Origin: Rhodospirillales bacterium
Lineage (GTDB): Bacteria > Pseudomonadota > Alphaproteobacteria > Rhodospirillales > Magnetovibrionaceae
DNA: 42,941 nt
Assembly (NCBI GenBank): GCA_024653965.1
Contig: JANLGW010000087.1
Span: 1-42,941 of the forward strand
Reading direction: 5' to 3'
A program made the position numbers and the translations under genes. The notes beneath the pieces are model-generated. The model was given only the letters and a program-made list of their open reading frames with translations. It did no database searches and was not told the DNA's origin. Of this stretch, positions 15,407-24,385 are shown piece after piece; position 1 is the stretch's first letter; every line of letters begins with the position of its first letter.

Positions 15407-16102
15407 ATGAACGCAAATGCCCCCAAACCCGCCAAATTACCGAGGTCCGCCCTGCGTCAGGCCGAAACGTGGGTGTTTGATCTCGACAATACCCTGTATT
15501 CGGGCGTTCACGGCCTGTTCGAGCAGATCGATGCGCGCATGAAGGCGTACTTGGCTCAGGTGCTCAATATCGACGAAACCGCCGCCTACGCCGTGCAAAA
15601 AACCTATTTTCGCGATTACGGCACCACGCTGCGCGGCATGATGCTGAACCACGCCATGGAGCCCAAGGCCTATCTGGATTTTGTCCACAACATCGATATT
15701 AGCGCCATCCCCCAAGCGCCTGAATTAAATGCCCAACTGGCGCGCCTGCCCGGGCGCAAGGTGATCTTCACCAACGCCGATTTGCCCCATGTGGAGCGTG
15801 TGCTGAAGCGCTTAGGCATCGCCGATCATTTCGACGCCGTGTTTGATATCTATGACGCCGACTTCATCCCCAAGCCCGCGCCGGAAATTTATGACACTTT
15901 GGTCAAGCGTTTTGCCATCGAGCCCAACCGCGCGGTGATGGTCGAAGACATCGCGCGCAATCTGCAACCCGCCGCACGGTTGGGCATGGCCACGGTATGG
16001 GTGCGCCCGGTGACCGAATGCGCCATCTGCAAGGAAGAACCCAGCGGCGCTTTTGTCGATTTTGAGACCGATGATCTGGTCGCCTGGCTGAGCGCGCTCT
16101 GA
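15407..16102 (+). CDS. HAD-superfamily pyrimidine 5'-nucleotidase
   Basis: The 231-residue protein is a HAD phosphatase: motif I FDLDNTLY (24-31, nucleophile Asp25 and acid Asp27), a helical cap (about 32-110), motif II VIFTNA (119-124), the Lys motif PKPAPE (155-160) and motif [11 protein letters not shown] (178-185). The DLDNTLY plus FTNA and VEDIARN combination is that of the SDT1/PHM8-like pyrimidine 5'-nucleotidase group, which removes phosphate from nucleoside monophosphates. The ATG at 15407 directly follows AGGGAG, an unusually short spacing. It lies 89 bases before dapD on the same strand; metabolic linkage to lysine synthesis is not evident. Exact substrate is open. Confidence 0.85.
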   Translation: MNANAPKPAKLPRSALRQAETWVFDLDNTLYSGVHGLFEQIDARMKAYLAQVLNIDETAAYAVQKTYFRDYGTTLRGMMLNHAMEPKAYLDFVHNIDISAIPQAPELNAQLARLPGRKVIFTNADLPHVERVLKRLGIADHFDAVFDIYDADFIPKPAPEIYDTLVKRFAIEPNRAVMVEDIARNLQPAARLGMATVWVRPVTECAICKEEPSGAFVDFETDDLVAWLSAL

Positions 16103-16190
16103 GCGCTTTGCGAAGGCTGGACTTAAAGCCGCCAAGGCCTTATGTTCCTTGAACTTTCAAACCCTTTCAGACCGAACGAGTTTTGCCGCC

Positions 16191-17039
16191 ATGAGCCATT
16201 CAGACCTTGAAAACACCATCAACGCCGCCTGGGAAAACCGCGATGCCATCAACCTCGATACCAAAGGCGAAGTGCGCAATGCGGTTGAGGAATGCATCAA
16301 CCTGCTCGATTCCGGCAAGGCCCGCGTGGCCGAACGCATCGACGTCGGCAATTGGAAGGTCAACCAGTGGCTCAAAAAAGCGGTGCTGCTGGGCTTTCGC
16401 CTAAACGACATGGCGTTGATCGAGGGCGGCCCCGGCGGCGCGCACTGGTTCGACAAGGTCGACAGCAAATTCAAAGGCTGGAACGACGCCAAGTTCCGCG
16501 CATCCGGCATTCGCGCGGTGCCCAACTGCGTGGCGCGGCGTGGCGCCTACATCGCGCCGGGCGTGGTGCTGATGCCGAGTTTCGTCAATCTGGGCGCTTA
16601 CGTCGATAGCGGCACCATGGTGGACGGTTGGTCCACGGTGGGTTCGTGCGCGCAGATCGGCAAGAACGTCCACTTATCGGGCGGCGCCGGCATCGGCGGC
16701 GTGCTGGAACCGTTACAGGCCAACCCCACCATCATCGAAGACAACTGCTTCATCGGCGCGCGCGCCGAAGTGGCCGAAGGCGTGATCGTCGAAGAAGGCT
16801 CGGTATTGGGCATGGGGGTTTATATCTCCGGCTCCACCAAGGTCATCGACCGCGCCACCGGGGAAATCTTTTATGGCCGCGTGCCCGCCTATTCGGTGGT
16901 GGTGTCTGGCTCGCAGCCTTCGCATCGCACCATGCCCAACGGCGAGCCTGCGCCGAATCTGTATTGCGCGGTCATCGTCAAACGCGTGGACGAAAAGACC
17001 CGCGCCAAGACCGCCATTAACGAACTGCTGCGCACTTAA
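16191..17039 (+). CDS. dapD: 2,3,4,5-tetrahydropyridine-2,6-dicarboxylate N-succinyltransferase
   Basis: DapD puts a succinyl group on tetrahydrodipicolinate in the succinylase branch of the diaminopimelate/lysine pathway. The product (282 residues from the ATG at 16191) has an N-terminal helical domain and then a left-handed beta-helix of hexapeptide repeats, about 105-235, including [33 protein letters not shown] and [20 protein letters not shown]. Length matches the family (about 275-285). A TTG at 16149 would lengthen the protein by 14 residues, but the ATG gives the known N-terminus [15 protein letters not shown]. dapE follows after 21 bases, so the two form an operon. Confidence 0.97.
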   Translation: MSHSDLENTINAAWENRDAINLDTKGEVRNAVEECINLLDSGKARVAERIDVGNWKVNQWLKKAVLLGFRLNDMALIEGGPGGAHWFDKVDSKFKGWNDAKFRASGIRAVPNCVARRGAYIAPGVVLMPSFVNLGAYVDSGTMVDGWSTVGSCAQIGKNVHLSGGAGIGGVLEPLQANPTIIEDNCFIGARAEVAEGVIVEEGSVLGMGVYISGSTKVIDRATGEIFYGRVPAYSVVVSGSQPSHRTMPNGEPAPNLYCAVIVKRVDEKTRAKTAINELLRT

Positions 17040-17060
17040 CCTTAAACGAGCGAACATCTC

Positions 17061-18215
17061 ATGGCGGACATCGACCCGGTCACACTCACCCAGGCATTGA
17101 TTCGCTGCCCGTCCGTCACGCCCGTTGATGCGGGCGCGCTCGGCGTATTGGAAGACGCGCTCAAACCGCTTGGTTTTACCTGCCACCGCCTGCCCTTCAG
17201 CGCGCCGGGCACACCCGACGTGGATAATCTTTATGCACGGCTGGGCACGTCCGGCCCCAATTTATGTTTTGCCGGACACACCGACGTGGTGCCGGTGGGC
17301 GAACAGGCGGCATGGAGCCATCCGCCGTTTGGCGCGGAAATCTCAAACGGTATTTTATATGGCCGTGGCGCGGTGGACATGAAAACCGCCATCGCCTGCT
17401 TCGCCGCCGCAACGGCGAGATACTTAGGCGAACAAGGCGACGCCTTCACCGGCTCGATCTCGTTTTTGATCACCGGCGACGAAGAGGGCCCGGCCATCAA
17501 CGGCACACCTAAGGTGCTGGAATGGATGAAGGCCAACGACGAAGTCATGGACGCGTGCATCGTCGGCGAACCCACCAATACCACCACCTTGGGCGAATGC
17601 ATCAAGATCGGACGGCGCGGCTCGCTCAACGGGTTCATCACCCAGCACGGCACCCAAGGCCACGTCGCTTATCCGCAACACGCCGACAACCCGGTGCCCA
17701 AATTGGTCAAACTTTTGTCCGCGCTTTCAATCGCGACGCTCGATCAGGGCACCGCGCACTTTCAGCCGTCGAACCTGGAAGTCACCACGCTTGATACCCA
17801 CAACCCCACCACCAACCTCATCCCCAATGCGGCCAAGGCGGGTTTCAACATCCGCTTCAACGATCTGCATACCTCCGCCAGCCTCAAAACCTGGTTATCG
17901 GATGCGCTCAACACCGTCGGCGAAAATTTCGATTTAGACATTCAGGTTTCGGGCGAGGCGTTCCTCACCCCACCGGGCCTGCTCTCCGACGTGATGAGCG
18001 CCGCCATCACCACCGTGACCGGCTTGACGCCGGAACTCAGCACCTCGGGCGGCACTTCCGACGCGCGCTTCATTAAAGATTTTTGCCCGGTCGCCGAGTT
18101 TGGCCTGATGAACGCCACCGCCCACAAAATCGACGAACGCGTGGACGTGGCCGACATTCACGCCCTGACCGACATCTATGTGGAAATGCTGCGCGGCTAT
18201 TTCGCCCGAGCATAA
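17061..18215 (+). CDS. dapE: succinyl-diaminopimelate desuccinylase
   Basis: DapE removes succinate from N-succinyl-LL-diaminopimelate, giving the precursor of lysine and of the peptidoglycan cross-link. The 384-residue M20-family metallopeptidase shows [11 protein letters not shown] (70-80, His73 and bridging Asp106 in GRGAVDMK), the catalytic Glu pair in TGDEEGPA (138-145), EPTNTT (170-175), the dimer-domain [20 protein letters not shown] (186-205) and the C-terminal [11 protein letters not shown] with a metal-binding His in ATAHKIDE. Length is normal. It lies 21 bases after dapD and is followed by a terminator-like hairpin. Confidence 0.97.
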   Translation: MADIDPVTLTQALIRCPSVTPVDAGALGVLEDALKPLGFTCHRLPFSAPGTPDVDNLYARLGTSGPNLCFAGHTDVVPVGEQAAWSHPPFGAEISNGILYGRGAVDMKTAIACFAAATARYLGEQGDAFTGSISFLITGDEEGPAINGTPKVLEWMKANDEVMDACIVGEPTNTTTLGECIKIGRRGSLNGFITQHGTQGHVAYPQHADNPVPKLVKLLSALSIATLDQGTAHFQPSNLEVTTLDTHNPTTNLIPNAAKAGFNIRFNDLHTSASLKTWLSDALNTVGENFDLDIQVSGEAFLTPPGLLSDVMSAAITTVTGLTPELSTSGGTSDARFIKDFCPVAEFGLMNATAHKIDERVDVADIHALTDIYVEMLRGYFARA

Positions 18216-18245
18216 TTCAAGCGCTTAAATCCCCCGCCAAAACAA

Positions 18246-18272
18246 AACGGCCCACCGATAGGGCGGGCCGTT
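18246..18272. terminator. bidirectional terminator between dapE and the dihaem cytochrome gene
   Basis: AACGGCCC (18246-18253) pairs with GGGCCGTT (18265-18272) across an 11-base loop. On the minus strand the stem is followed by TTGTTTTGG, a fair T-run for ending the cytochrome transcript; on the plus strand CGTTTGTGTTT follows, suitable for dapE. The two genes converge here. Confidence 0.68.
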
Positions 18273-18299
18273 CGTTTGTGTTTACCCTATCCCTGGGGA

Positions 18300-18803
18300 T
18301 TAATTGCCGTAATCTTCGTACAAGCCATACTCTGCGCCCTTGTGGCATTTGATGCAGTTCGAGCCGCGAGCGTAACCGACTTCCGCAGACATTTTGTGAT
18401 ACGTATCCTTGGCCGGATGGTGACGCACCCATTCCGGCGTTTCGGTAATCCGAATGGGATCAATCAAGCCCTTTTTGGCCCAAGCCTTTAAACGCAGTTC
18501 GGTGCGAATGCCGCCCTCGACATCCAGAGCGCCGGCAACCAGATACTCTTCGATGTGTTTGGCCGTTTCGGCATTAAGGCTGGCGTCTTCGCCGAAGTGA
18601 TTGCCCAGATCGGCCATAATCTTTTTCCACCCGCCCTGGGTCAACCTGCTGGGGGGGAACACCATATGGCACGCGCCGCATTCCTTGCGCACGGCTTCAT
18701 CTTCGACGGTGAGTTTCCGGCCCTCAAAATCCGCCGCGCCCGCCGAAGCGGCGCACAATGCAATCATCCCTGCGGCGGTTAAGCCGATCATTTTGCTGAA
18801 CAC
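18300..18803 (-). CDS. periplasmic dihaem c-type cytochrome (DHC family)
   Basis: The 167-residue protein has a signal peptide (MFSKMIGLTAAGMIALCAAS, cleavage likely after AGA near 23) and two haem c sites, CGACH (42-46) and CIKCH (150-154). The segment after the first site, MVFPPSRLTQGGWKKIMADL then GNHFGEDASL, is the hallmark of the dihaem cytochrome c (DHC) family, which transfers electrons in the periplasm, often with a cytochrome b partner; none is adjacent here. I chose the GTG at 18803 because GGAG lies 7 bases ahead and the signal peptide then starts properly; the same frame runs on to 18908 without such support. It lies downstream of a small membrane protein gene (18877-19197). Confidence 0.88.
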   Translation of the reverse strand: MFSKMIGLTAAGMIALCAASAGAADFEGRKLTVEDEAVRKECGACHMVFPPSRLTQGGWKKIMADLGNHFGEDASLNAETAKHIEEYLVAGALDVEGGIRTELRLKAWAKKGLIDPIRITETPEWVRHHPAKDTYHKMSAEVGYARGSNCIKCHKGAEYGLYEDYGN

Positions 18804-18876
18804 TCGAAGTCTCCTACGCTGACCATTGAACTGTCCTCTCATACAAGAAGACAAATGAACGGCGGCTGAATAATCG

Positions 18877-19197
18877 CTAGAAGCCAAGCCACGCGACAGC
18901 CAAGCCAAGGCCGAGGAACGTCATTAATGTATAGGACGTGATCATGCCGATCACCGACAGAAGGATCGCCCAAACGCCTAAGCCAATTTGCCCGACGAAC
19001 AAGGCTATGATGCCTAAAATCAGGCCCAGCGGCCCGAAGACGGGGGCAAGGATGAAGATGCTCAGCACCGCAAAACCCACCGCGAACAAACCCAACAGCG
19101 GTAAATTTTCATCGCGCGCGAGCGCCGAACGGCCCCCCACAACATCGCCCTTATCGATCTCGGTTTTCAAACTTATGGGAGGCTTTTTTTCATTCAT
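18877..19197 (-). CDS. small multi-helix membrane protein of unknown function
   Basis: A 106-residue protein with a polar, charged head ([20 protein letters not shown], to about 30) and then about 75 strongly hydrophobic residues in probably three helices rich in Gly, Leu and Ile. No Cys or His ligand and no known domain was recognised. The ATG at 19197 overlaps the truA stop by 8 bases and has GGAG 6 bases ahead, inside truA, so translation is likely coupled to truA. The dihaem cytochrome start lies 73 bases downstream on the same strand, so the three genes may be one transcript. Confidence 0.7.
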   Translation of the reverse strand: MNEKKPPISLKTEIDKGDVVGGRSALARDENLPLLGLFAVGFAVLSIFILAPVFGPLGLILGIIALFVGQIGLGVWAILLSVIGMITSYTLMTFLGLGLAVAWLGF

Positions 19198-19990
19198 CTT
19201 CTGCTCCGACATCTTCCGACACGAAGGGCTTGGCCCCGGTTGCATGTTCATCATAACCGACGCGCATCAAATACAGCCCGTCGGGCGGCGCGGTTTGCCC
19301 CCCGGCGCTGCGGTCGCGCGCCTCAAGCGCGCGTTTGAGATCGGCTTTGGTCCAACGGCCAAAACCAACCGCACTTAACGTGCCCACCAAGTTGCGCACC
19401 TGATGGTGCAAAAATGAGCGCGCCCGCGCCTTGACGTGAATTTCATCGCCAAAGCGCGTCACGCTAAGCTCATCTAAAGTTTTGATCGGCGATTGCGCCT
19501 GACAGACTGCGGCGCGGAACGTGGTAAAATCGTGTTTGCCGATCAACACCTGTGCCGCGTCGTGCATGGCGGCGGCGTCAAGCGGCCCCGGCACCCACCA
19601 CACCCGCCCATGGCTGAGTGCGGCGCGCGCACGGCGGTTCAAAATCACATAAAGATATTCGCGCTCGACCGCAGAAAAGCGGGCGTGAAAATTTTCGTCC
19701 ACCACCTCTGCTTGGAGGATCGCCACCGGATGAGGCTTGGTGTGATAGTTAATGGCGTCGCGCACGGTTTTGACGGTGATATCGTCGCGCACCAAATCGA
19801 AATGCGCCACCTGGCCGCGGGCATGCACGCCTGCGTCGGTGCGCCCGGCGCAGTGTACCCGCACGGTTTCACCGGAAAAGGCCGTTATGGCCTCTTCCAC
19901 CACTTGTTGCACGCCTAGCCCCGTGTCCTGGCGCTGCCAGCCGACAAACGGGCCGCCGTCGTACTCAACTTGGAGCTTAAAACGGGTCAT
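19190..19990 (-). CDS. truA: tRNA pseudouridine(38-40) synthase
   Basis: TruA converts uridines 38-40 of the tRNA anticodon arm to pseudouridine. The 266-residue product begins with [17 protein letters not shown] and contains [18 protein letters not shown] (47-64) with the catalytic Asp52, followed by a conserved REYLYVI strand and [13 protein letters not shown] near residue 205. Length is normal; the C-terminal tail after GYDE is acidic and variable. In many Alphaproteobacteria truA follows fmt directly; here an opposite-strand gene lies between them. The short gap upstream (19991-20105) is shared with that gene's promoter. Confidence 0.96.
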   Translation of the reverse strand: MTRFKLQVEYDGGPFVGWQRQDTGLGVQQVVEEAITAFSGETVRVHCAGRTDAGVHARGQVAHFDLVRDDITVKTVRDAINYHTKPHPVAILQAEVVDENFHARFSAVEREYLYVILNRRARAALSHGRVWWVPGPLDAAAMHDAAQVLIGKHDFTTFRAAVCQAQSPIKTLDELSVTRFGDEIHVKARARSFLHHQVRNLVGTLSAVGFGRWTKADLKRALEARDRSAGGQTAPPDGLYLMRVGYDEHATGAKPFVSEDVGAEDE

Positions 19991-20047
19991 GGCCCCCTTT
20001 TAGCACGATCTTGGACCGTCTGGGCCACAGGAAAACATCAAGCATTG

Positions 20048-20076
20048 TTGCCAATTCCAAGCTGGCCGCGTAAAAC
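20048..20076 (+). promoter_or_regulatory. candidate promoter for the 380-residue unknown gene
   Basis: TTGCCA (20048-20053), 17 bases, then TAAAAC (20071-20076), 29 bases before the ATG at 20106. A Shine-Dalgarno GAGGA (20095-20099) stands 6 bases before the start. Both boxes are moderate matches. Confidence 0.5.
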
Positions 20077-20105
20077 AAACACAGAACTTTATTCGAGGAT
20101 CCAGC

Positions 20106-21248
20106 ATGGCCAACGAGTTCGAGCGAGATCTCGACGCCCTACATATCATGCCCATGGGCATTATTCCGTTTGAAAACCGCTCGCTGGCGCATGCGCGGCT
20201 GATCAAAAATGGCCGCTTAGTCAGCATGATCGAGTTGTTTCAAGACTCCGATTCCGGCAGCGGCCAGATGACCGTCGACGACGCGGCGCGCCACCTGCGC
20301 GACCATGCCAACGCCTCGCCGCGCGACATCACCATTTTGCGCAAACTTGCGCGCCTGCCAAGCTACGACGTCTATAGCCTGCGTGTGGTGCTGCGCGAAC
20401 AAGAAATCCCGGTCAACGACGTCAATGCCCTAAAGCTTTCAAAAGAAAAAAGCCAAGAGCTGGCCGGGTACATGAAGGATTTTACCTTTCCGTTAATCCG
20501 CGAGATTTACGGCAGTACCGACGTCGACATCAAAGAGTTCGAAGACCTGCTGAAATTGTTTCGCAATCCAGACGTCAAAATGGCGCGCGAAAAACTGGAC
20601 ATGATGGCCAAGCGCTTGGACATCGATTTGATGGAATTGCCGCGCTTCTTGGAAGACTACGGCGATATCTTCCTGTCGCTGGCCTATTATAAACAATGTC
20701 TCGACAACATCGCGCCCATCACCCAGAACTTTTTGGACAGCCTGAGCAAAATCCGCTCCAACTGGGAACTGAAAAGCGACCAGAACCTGATCAGCACCTG
20801 CGAGATGCTGGAAAAAACCTTCACCGGTTTGAGCGCGCACTTAAAACGCCTGTTCGACGAGTTCGACGCTTCCACCAAAGATTTCTGGAACGACGTGTCG
20901 GCCGAGCGCTTTCGCCAAGTCGAAGCCTTGATCGAAAGTTACCACACCACCATCGGTGCGGTGCTGTGCGCGCTGTCGGTGAAAATGTCGGCGTGGAACC
21001 GCCTGTTCCCGCGCGACACCGTCGGCGGGCCGGTCAAACGTTCCGAATTCATCATGCTGGAGATGCGCCAGGGCATCGAGACGGTGCGCGAGATTCTCAA
21101 GAACGCCAAAGAAAGCAAACCCAAACAGCACCGGCAGTCCAAGTTCAAAACCTACGCCCAGGGCCAAGAAGAACGCGCCGCCGCCGCGCGCGGCCTTAAA
21201 AAGTCTGCCATGGCGGAAAGCGATCTGCCCAATCCCGATCGTTTTTGA
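20106..21248 (+). CDS. unknown 380-residue soluble, mostly helical protein
   Basis: I do not recognise a family. The frame is open for 380 codons with GAGGA at the right distance and codon use like its neighbours, so it is a real gene. The first 50 residues (with HIMPMGIIPFENRSLAHARL) may form a small beta-containing domain, followed by a long alpha-helical part with many charged residues (about 60-340) and a basic, Gln/Ala-rich tail. No signal peptide, membrane helix, Cys motif or nucleotide-binding loop is visible; it has only a few Cys residues. It faces away from truA and converges on fmt with a 20-base gap, splitting a pair that is usually adjacent. A helical scaffold or regulator is conceivable, but that is a guess. 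Confidence 0.75.
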   Translation: MANEFERDLDALHIMPMGIIPFENRSLAHARLIKNGRLVSMIELFQDSDSGSGQMTVDDAARHLRDHANASPRDITILRKLARLPSYDVYSLRVVLREQEIPVNDVNALKLSKEKSQELAGYMKDFTFPLIREIYGSTDVDIKEFEDLLKLFRNPDVKMAREKLDMMAKRLDIDLMELPRFLEDYGDIFLSLAYYKQCLDNIAPITQNFLDSLSKIRSNWELKSDQNLISTCEMLEKTFTGLSAHLKRLFDEFDASTKDFWNDVSAERFRQVEALIESYHTTIGAVLCALSVKMSAWNRLFPRDTVGGPVKRSEFIMLEMRQGIETVREILKNAKESKPKQHRQSKFKTYAQGQEERAAAARGLKKSAMAESDLPNPDRF

Positions 21249-21268
21249 TCTCGTTGTTCTCAGCACTT

Positions 21269-22198
21269 TTACAGCGCGGTGCCCACAAGGATAAGATGCC
21301 CGTTCAAAAACGCGCCCGCGTCCATCGCCGCTTTGCCCGCGGGCTGAACGCGCACCAACCGCACCGCGCCCTCGCCGCACGCCACCAGCAATCGATCGTC
21401 CAGCGTCACGCCGGGTTTACCGTGAGCGCTTTCGATGGTTAACGCCAACACCCGCACCCGCAGGCCATCCACCTCGAACCATGCCAGCGGATAAAACGCG
21501 CGCACCTGGGCCGAGACCGCTTGGGCGGGTTGGGTCCAATCGATGCGCGTTTCGGACTTGTCGATTTTGCTCGCATAGGTGACGCCATCTGCAGGCTGCA
21601 GCTTAGGCGTCAATTGCCCCGATGCCACGCCGTCGAGCGCTTGCACGATCAGGCGCGCACCCATGACCGCCAAAACGTCAAACAGCTCGCCTGACGTCTG
21701 CCTTGGTCCAATCGGCGTTTCTTCCACCAACACCACGTCGCCGGTATCCAGACCTGCGTCCATTTTCATAATGGTCACGCCGGTTTTGGCATCGCCCGCC
21801 TCGATGGCGCGTTGAATGGGTGCTGCCCCGCGCCAGCGCGGCAACAAACTCGCGTGAATGTTAAAACAACCCAAACGCGGCGCATCCAATACCGCCTGGG
21901 GCAAGAGCAACCCATACGCCACCACCACCGCGGCATCGACGCTCAACGCCGCAAAGGCCGTCTGTTCGTCGGTGCCTTTCAACGACGTGGGCGTGCGCAC
22001 CTCGATGCCTTGGGATTGGGCAAAGGCGTGCACGGGGCTGGGCGTCAATTTCTGCCCGCGTCCGGCTTTGCGCGGCGGCTGGGAATACACACACACCACA
22101 TCATGACCGGCATCAAGCAGCGCCTTCAACGCCGCCACGGAAAAATCCGGCGTGCCCATAAACACCAATTTGAGTTTTGCACCGCCCCCGCCCACCAT
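21269..22198 (-). CDS. fmt: methionyl-tRNA formyltransferase
   Basis: Fmt formylates initiator Met-tRNA using 10-formyl-tetrahydrofolate. The product has [16 protein letters not shown] at its start, the [16 protein letters not shown] block with conserved residues of the formyl-transfer site, and [16 protein letters not shown], then the C-terminal tRNA-binding beta-barrel. Length (about 310) is normal. The ATG at 22198 is chosen; an in-frame GTG at 22204 overlaps the def stop as GTGA and would add two residues, and is nearly as likely. def lies immediately upstream, giving the classic def-fmt operon. Confidence 0.96.
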   Translation of the reverse strand: MVGGGGAKLKLVFMGTPDFSVAALKALLDAGHDVVCVYSQPPRKAGRGQKLTPSPVHAFAQSQGIEVRTPTSLKGTDEQTAFAALSVDAAVVVAYGLLLPQAVLDAPRLGCFNIHASLLPRWRGAAPIQRAIEAGDAKTGVTIMKMDAGLDTGDVVLVEETPIGPRQTSGELFDVLAVMGARLIVQALDGVASGQLTPKLQPADGVTYASKIDKSETRIDWTQPAQAVSAQVRAFYPLAWFEVDGLRVRVLALTIESAHGKPGVTLDDRLLVACGEGAVRLVRVQPAGKAAMDAGAFLNGHLILVGTAL

Positions 22199-22200
22199 GG

Positions 22201-22722
22201 TCACACCGTAACCGGTTTGCCGCGGCGCGACTTGGTGAGTTTGCGCAAGATCATGTTGCGCTTGAGCGCGGAAATGCGGTCCACGAACAACGTGCCTTCC
22301 AAGTGATCCATTTCATGCTGCACGCATACCGCCTGCAGACCGATGCATTCCATTTCGCGCACTTCGTTTTCATGATCCAGATAACGCACGCGCACCGATT
22401 TCGGGCGCACCACTTCGGCGAACTGATCGGGCAAGGACAAACAGCCTTCTTCGCGCAATTCTTCTTCATCGGATGCCCACACGATTTCCGGATTGGCCAT
22501 GCGGATAGGATTGGGCTCTTCATCCTCATGGGCGATATCCATCACCAGCACGCGCTTGAGCACGCCCACCTGCGGCGCGGCCAAACCGATGCCGTTGGCG
22601 GCATGCATGGTTTCCATCATGTCATCCATCAATTGGCGAATTTCCGCATCGACCTTATCCACGGGTTTGGCTTTAACCTTCAACCGCGGATCGGGGGCGA
22701 CGATAATGGGCAAGCGGGCCAT
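22201..22722 (-). CDS. def: peptide deformylase
   Basis: Def removes the formyl group from the N-terminus of new proteins; it is a metalloenzyme (usually Fe2+). The 173-residue sequence has all three motifs: [10 protein letters not shown] (44-53), EGCLSLPD (92-99, metal Cys94) and QHEMDHLEG (135-143, metal His136 and His140 with catalytic Glu137). Length is typical of type 1 deformylase. It is the first gene of def-fmt; a duplicated 11-base sequence lies 70-90 bases upstream. Confidence 0.97.
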   Translation of the reverse strand: MARLPIIVAPDPRLKVKAKPVDKVDAEIRQLMDDMMETMHAANGIGLAAPQVGVLKRVLVMDIAHEDEEPNPIRMANPEIVWASDEEELREEGCLSLPDQFAEVVRPKSVRVRYLDHENEVREMECIGLQAVCVQHEMDHLEGTLFVDRISALKRNMILRKLTKSRRGKPVTV

Positions 22723-22788
22723 GTAACCAGTCCTTACGCAAGGGCGAATATCTTTGTAAAATTGGACTTAAGGCCCCGGCGGGACTTA

Positions 22789-22813
22789 GTCAAGAAATCT
22801 GGGTCAAGAAATC
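22789..22813. repeat. direct repeat in the def / HD-GYP divergent gap
   Basis: GTCAAGAAATC occurs at 22789-22799 and again at 22803-22813, a 14-base period with 13 of 14 bases alike. It sits between the divergent def and HD-GYP genes, and on the minus strand each copy includes a TTGAC that could serve as a -35 box for def. A regulator binding site is possible. Confidence 0.5.
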
Positions 22814-22880
22814 CGGCTTTAAACGCCAGCTTTCCGGCAACATATGTTACGCTATAGCCCTAGAACAAAAGGAAAGTAGC

Positions 22881-24338
22881 ATGCGTGCAAGGTTGCATTA
22901 CTTAAGCATCTTGGTGATTCTGCCCATCTACGGAATCCAGGTTTGCCCCTACATCGAAAGCCTGAAAGTCTGGCAGGTGGTCGTGCCCATTGCCGTGGCG
23001 TTGAGCCTGCAATATCTGCTGCGCAAAACGCTTGGCCTGCGTTTGATTGCGGCGCAACCGCTGGAATGGCGGGTTGCCCGGACATTTTGGCTGGAACTCG
23101 CGCTGTTTGCCGCCAGCGCCGTCGGTTTGGCGCTTTACAATGCCCTGATGTACGACTTCCCCCTGGTCAGCGGCCTTAAAGTATTGGTGGGCGTGGCCGG
23201 TTTGGGCTTTTTTGCCGCCGTGGATTTGGCGCTGGAAGCGGAAATGCACGTGGCCGATGCCGTGGAGGCGGGCCAAGAACACTTTACCCCCAACGAAAAT
23301 CCCTATTCCATGACCCGCCGCGTCACGGTGTTCGCCACTGTTTCCATCGTCGTGTTGATCGTGGTGTTCATGCTTTTAGTGGTCAAGGATTTGGACTGGA
23401 TCATCCAGGTCGATCGCGCCGTACCGCTGGAACAAGCAAAGGCTTCCATTTTAAAGGAATTCGCCTTTGTGCTGGCGGTGGTACTGCCGCATACCTTGAA
23501 CATCATTCATTCCTACGCCCGCAATTTGCGCCGCACGCTGGGCAATCAAACCACCGTCATGGGGCGCATCACCCTGGGCGAATACGGCGTGCGGGTGCCG
23601 GTGGCGAGCAACGACGAATTGGGCTATATCGCCGCACACACCAATGAAATGGTGGCGAGCATCGAAGCGCACGCCTTTGAGCTGGCGCGCACCCGCGACG
23701 TCACCATTCTTTCCCTGGCCACCCTGGCCGAAACCCGCGACAACGAAACCGGCGCCCACATTCTGCGCACCCAGCGCTATGTGCGCATTTTGGCCCAGCA
23801 CCTTCACGACCACCCAAGCTTTCAAGACGAATTGACAGATGAAAACATCATCTTGATGTTCAAATCCGCGCCGCTTCACGACGTCGGCAAGGTCGGCATT
23901 CCCGACGCCATCTTGCTCAAGCCCGGCAAACTGAGCGACGACGAATTCGTCATCATGAAAACCCACGCTCAACTGGGCGCGGATGCCCTACGGGTGGCCG
24001 AACGCGAGCTGGGATCGAATTCGTTTTTGCGTTATGCCCGTGAAATCGCCCTCACCCACCACGAAAAATGGGACGGCTCGGGCTACCCCCAAGGATTGAA
24101 GGGCGGAGAAATCCCTCTTTGCGGACGCCTGATGGCGGTCGCCGACGTTTATGACGCGCTGATTTCCAAACGGGTCTACAAACCCGCCTTTTCCCACGAT
24201 AAGGCCATGGGCCTTATCCGCGAGGGTGCGGGCGTACATTTCGATCCGGAGATCGTGGCGGCGCTCGATGCGTGCGAGGATCAATTTCAAGCCATCGCGC
24301 GCCAATTCGGCGACCAACACACCGAAGCCGCCGAGTAG
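22881..24338 (+). CDS. membrane HAMP/HD-GYP domain protein (probable c-di-GMP phosphodiesterase)
   Basis: The 485-residue protein has several hydrophobic helices in the first 160 residues (for example about 4-20, 32-48, 70-90 and 95-112) and two more at about 148-170 and 193-208. A HAMP-like linker (GRITLGEYGVRVPVASNDEL) comes next, followed by an HD-GYP domain from about 270. The domain is intact: ETGAHILRTQRYV, LHDVGKVGIPDAIL (about 331-344) and HHEKWDGSGYPQGLKGGEIP (about 393-412), including the full GYP signature. It should hydrolyse c-di-GMP to GMP. A Shine-Dalgarno AAAGGAAAG precedes the ATG. No sensory domain I know is evident in the membrane part. rmuC follows after 47 bases. Confidence 0.9.
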   Translation: MRARLHYLSILVILPIYGIQVCPYIESLKVWQVVVPIAVALSLQYLLRKTLGLRLIAAQPLEWRVARTFWLELALFAASAVGLALYNALMYDFPLVSGLKVLVGVAGLGFFAAVDLALEAEMHVADAVEAGQEHFTPNENPYSMTRRVTVFATVSIVVLIVVFMLLVVKDLDWIIQVDRAVPLEQAKASILKEFAFVLAVVLPHTLNIIHSYARNLRRTLGNQTTVMGRITLGEYGVRVPVASNDELGYIAAHTNEMVASIEAHAFELARTRDVTILSLATLAETRDNETGAHILRTQRYVRILAQHLHDHPSFQDELTDENIILMFKSAPLHDVGKVGIPDAILLKPGKLSDDEFVIMKTHAQLGADALRVAERELGSNSFLRYAREIALTHHEKWDGSGYPQGLKGGEIPLCGRLMAVADVYDALISKRVYKPAFSHDKAMGLIREGAGVHFDPEIVAALDACEDQFQAIARQFGDQHTEAAE

Positions 24339-24385
24339 ACTACGCACGCCGCCTGCGCCTTTCGCGCATTGCCTTTCCTTAGGCC

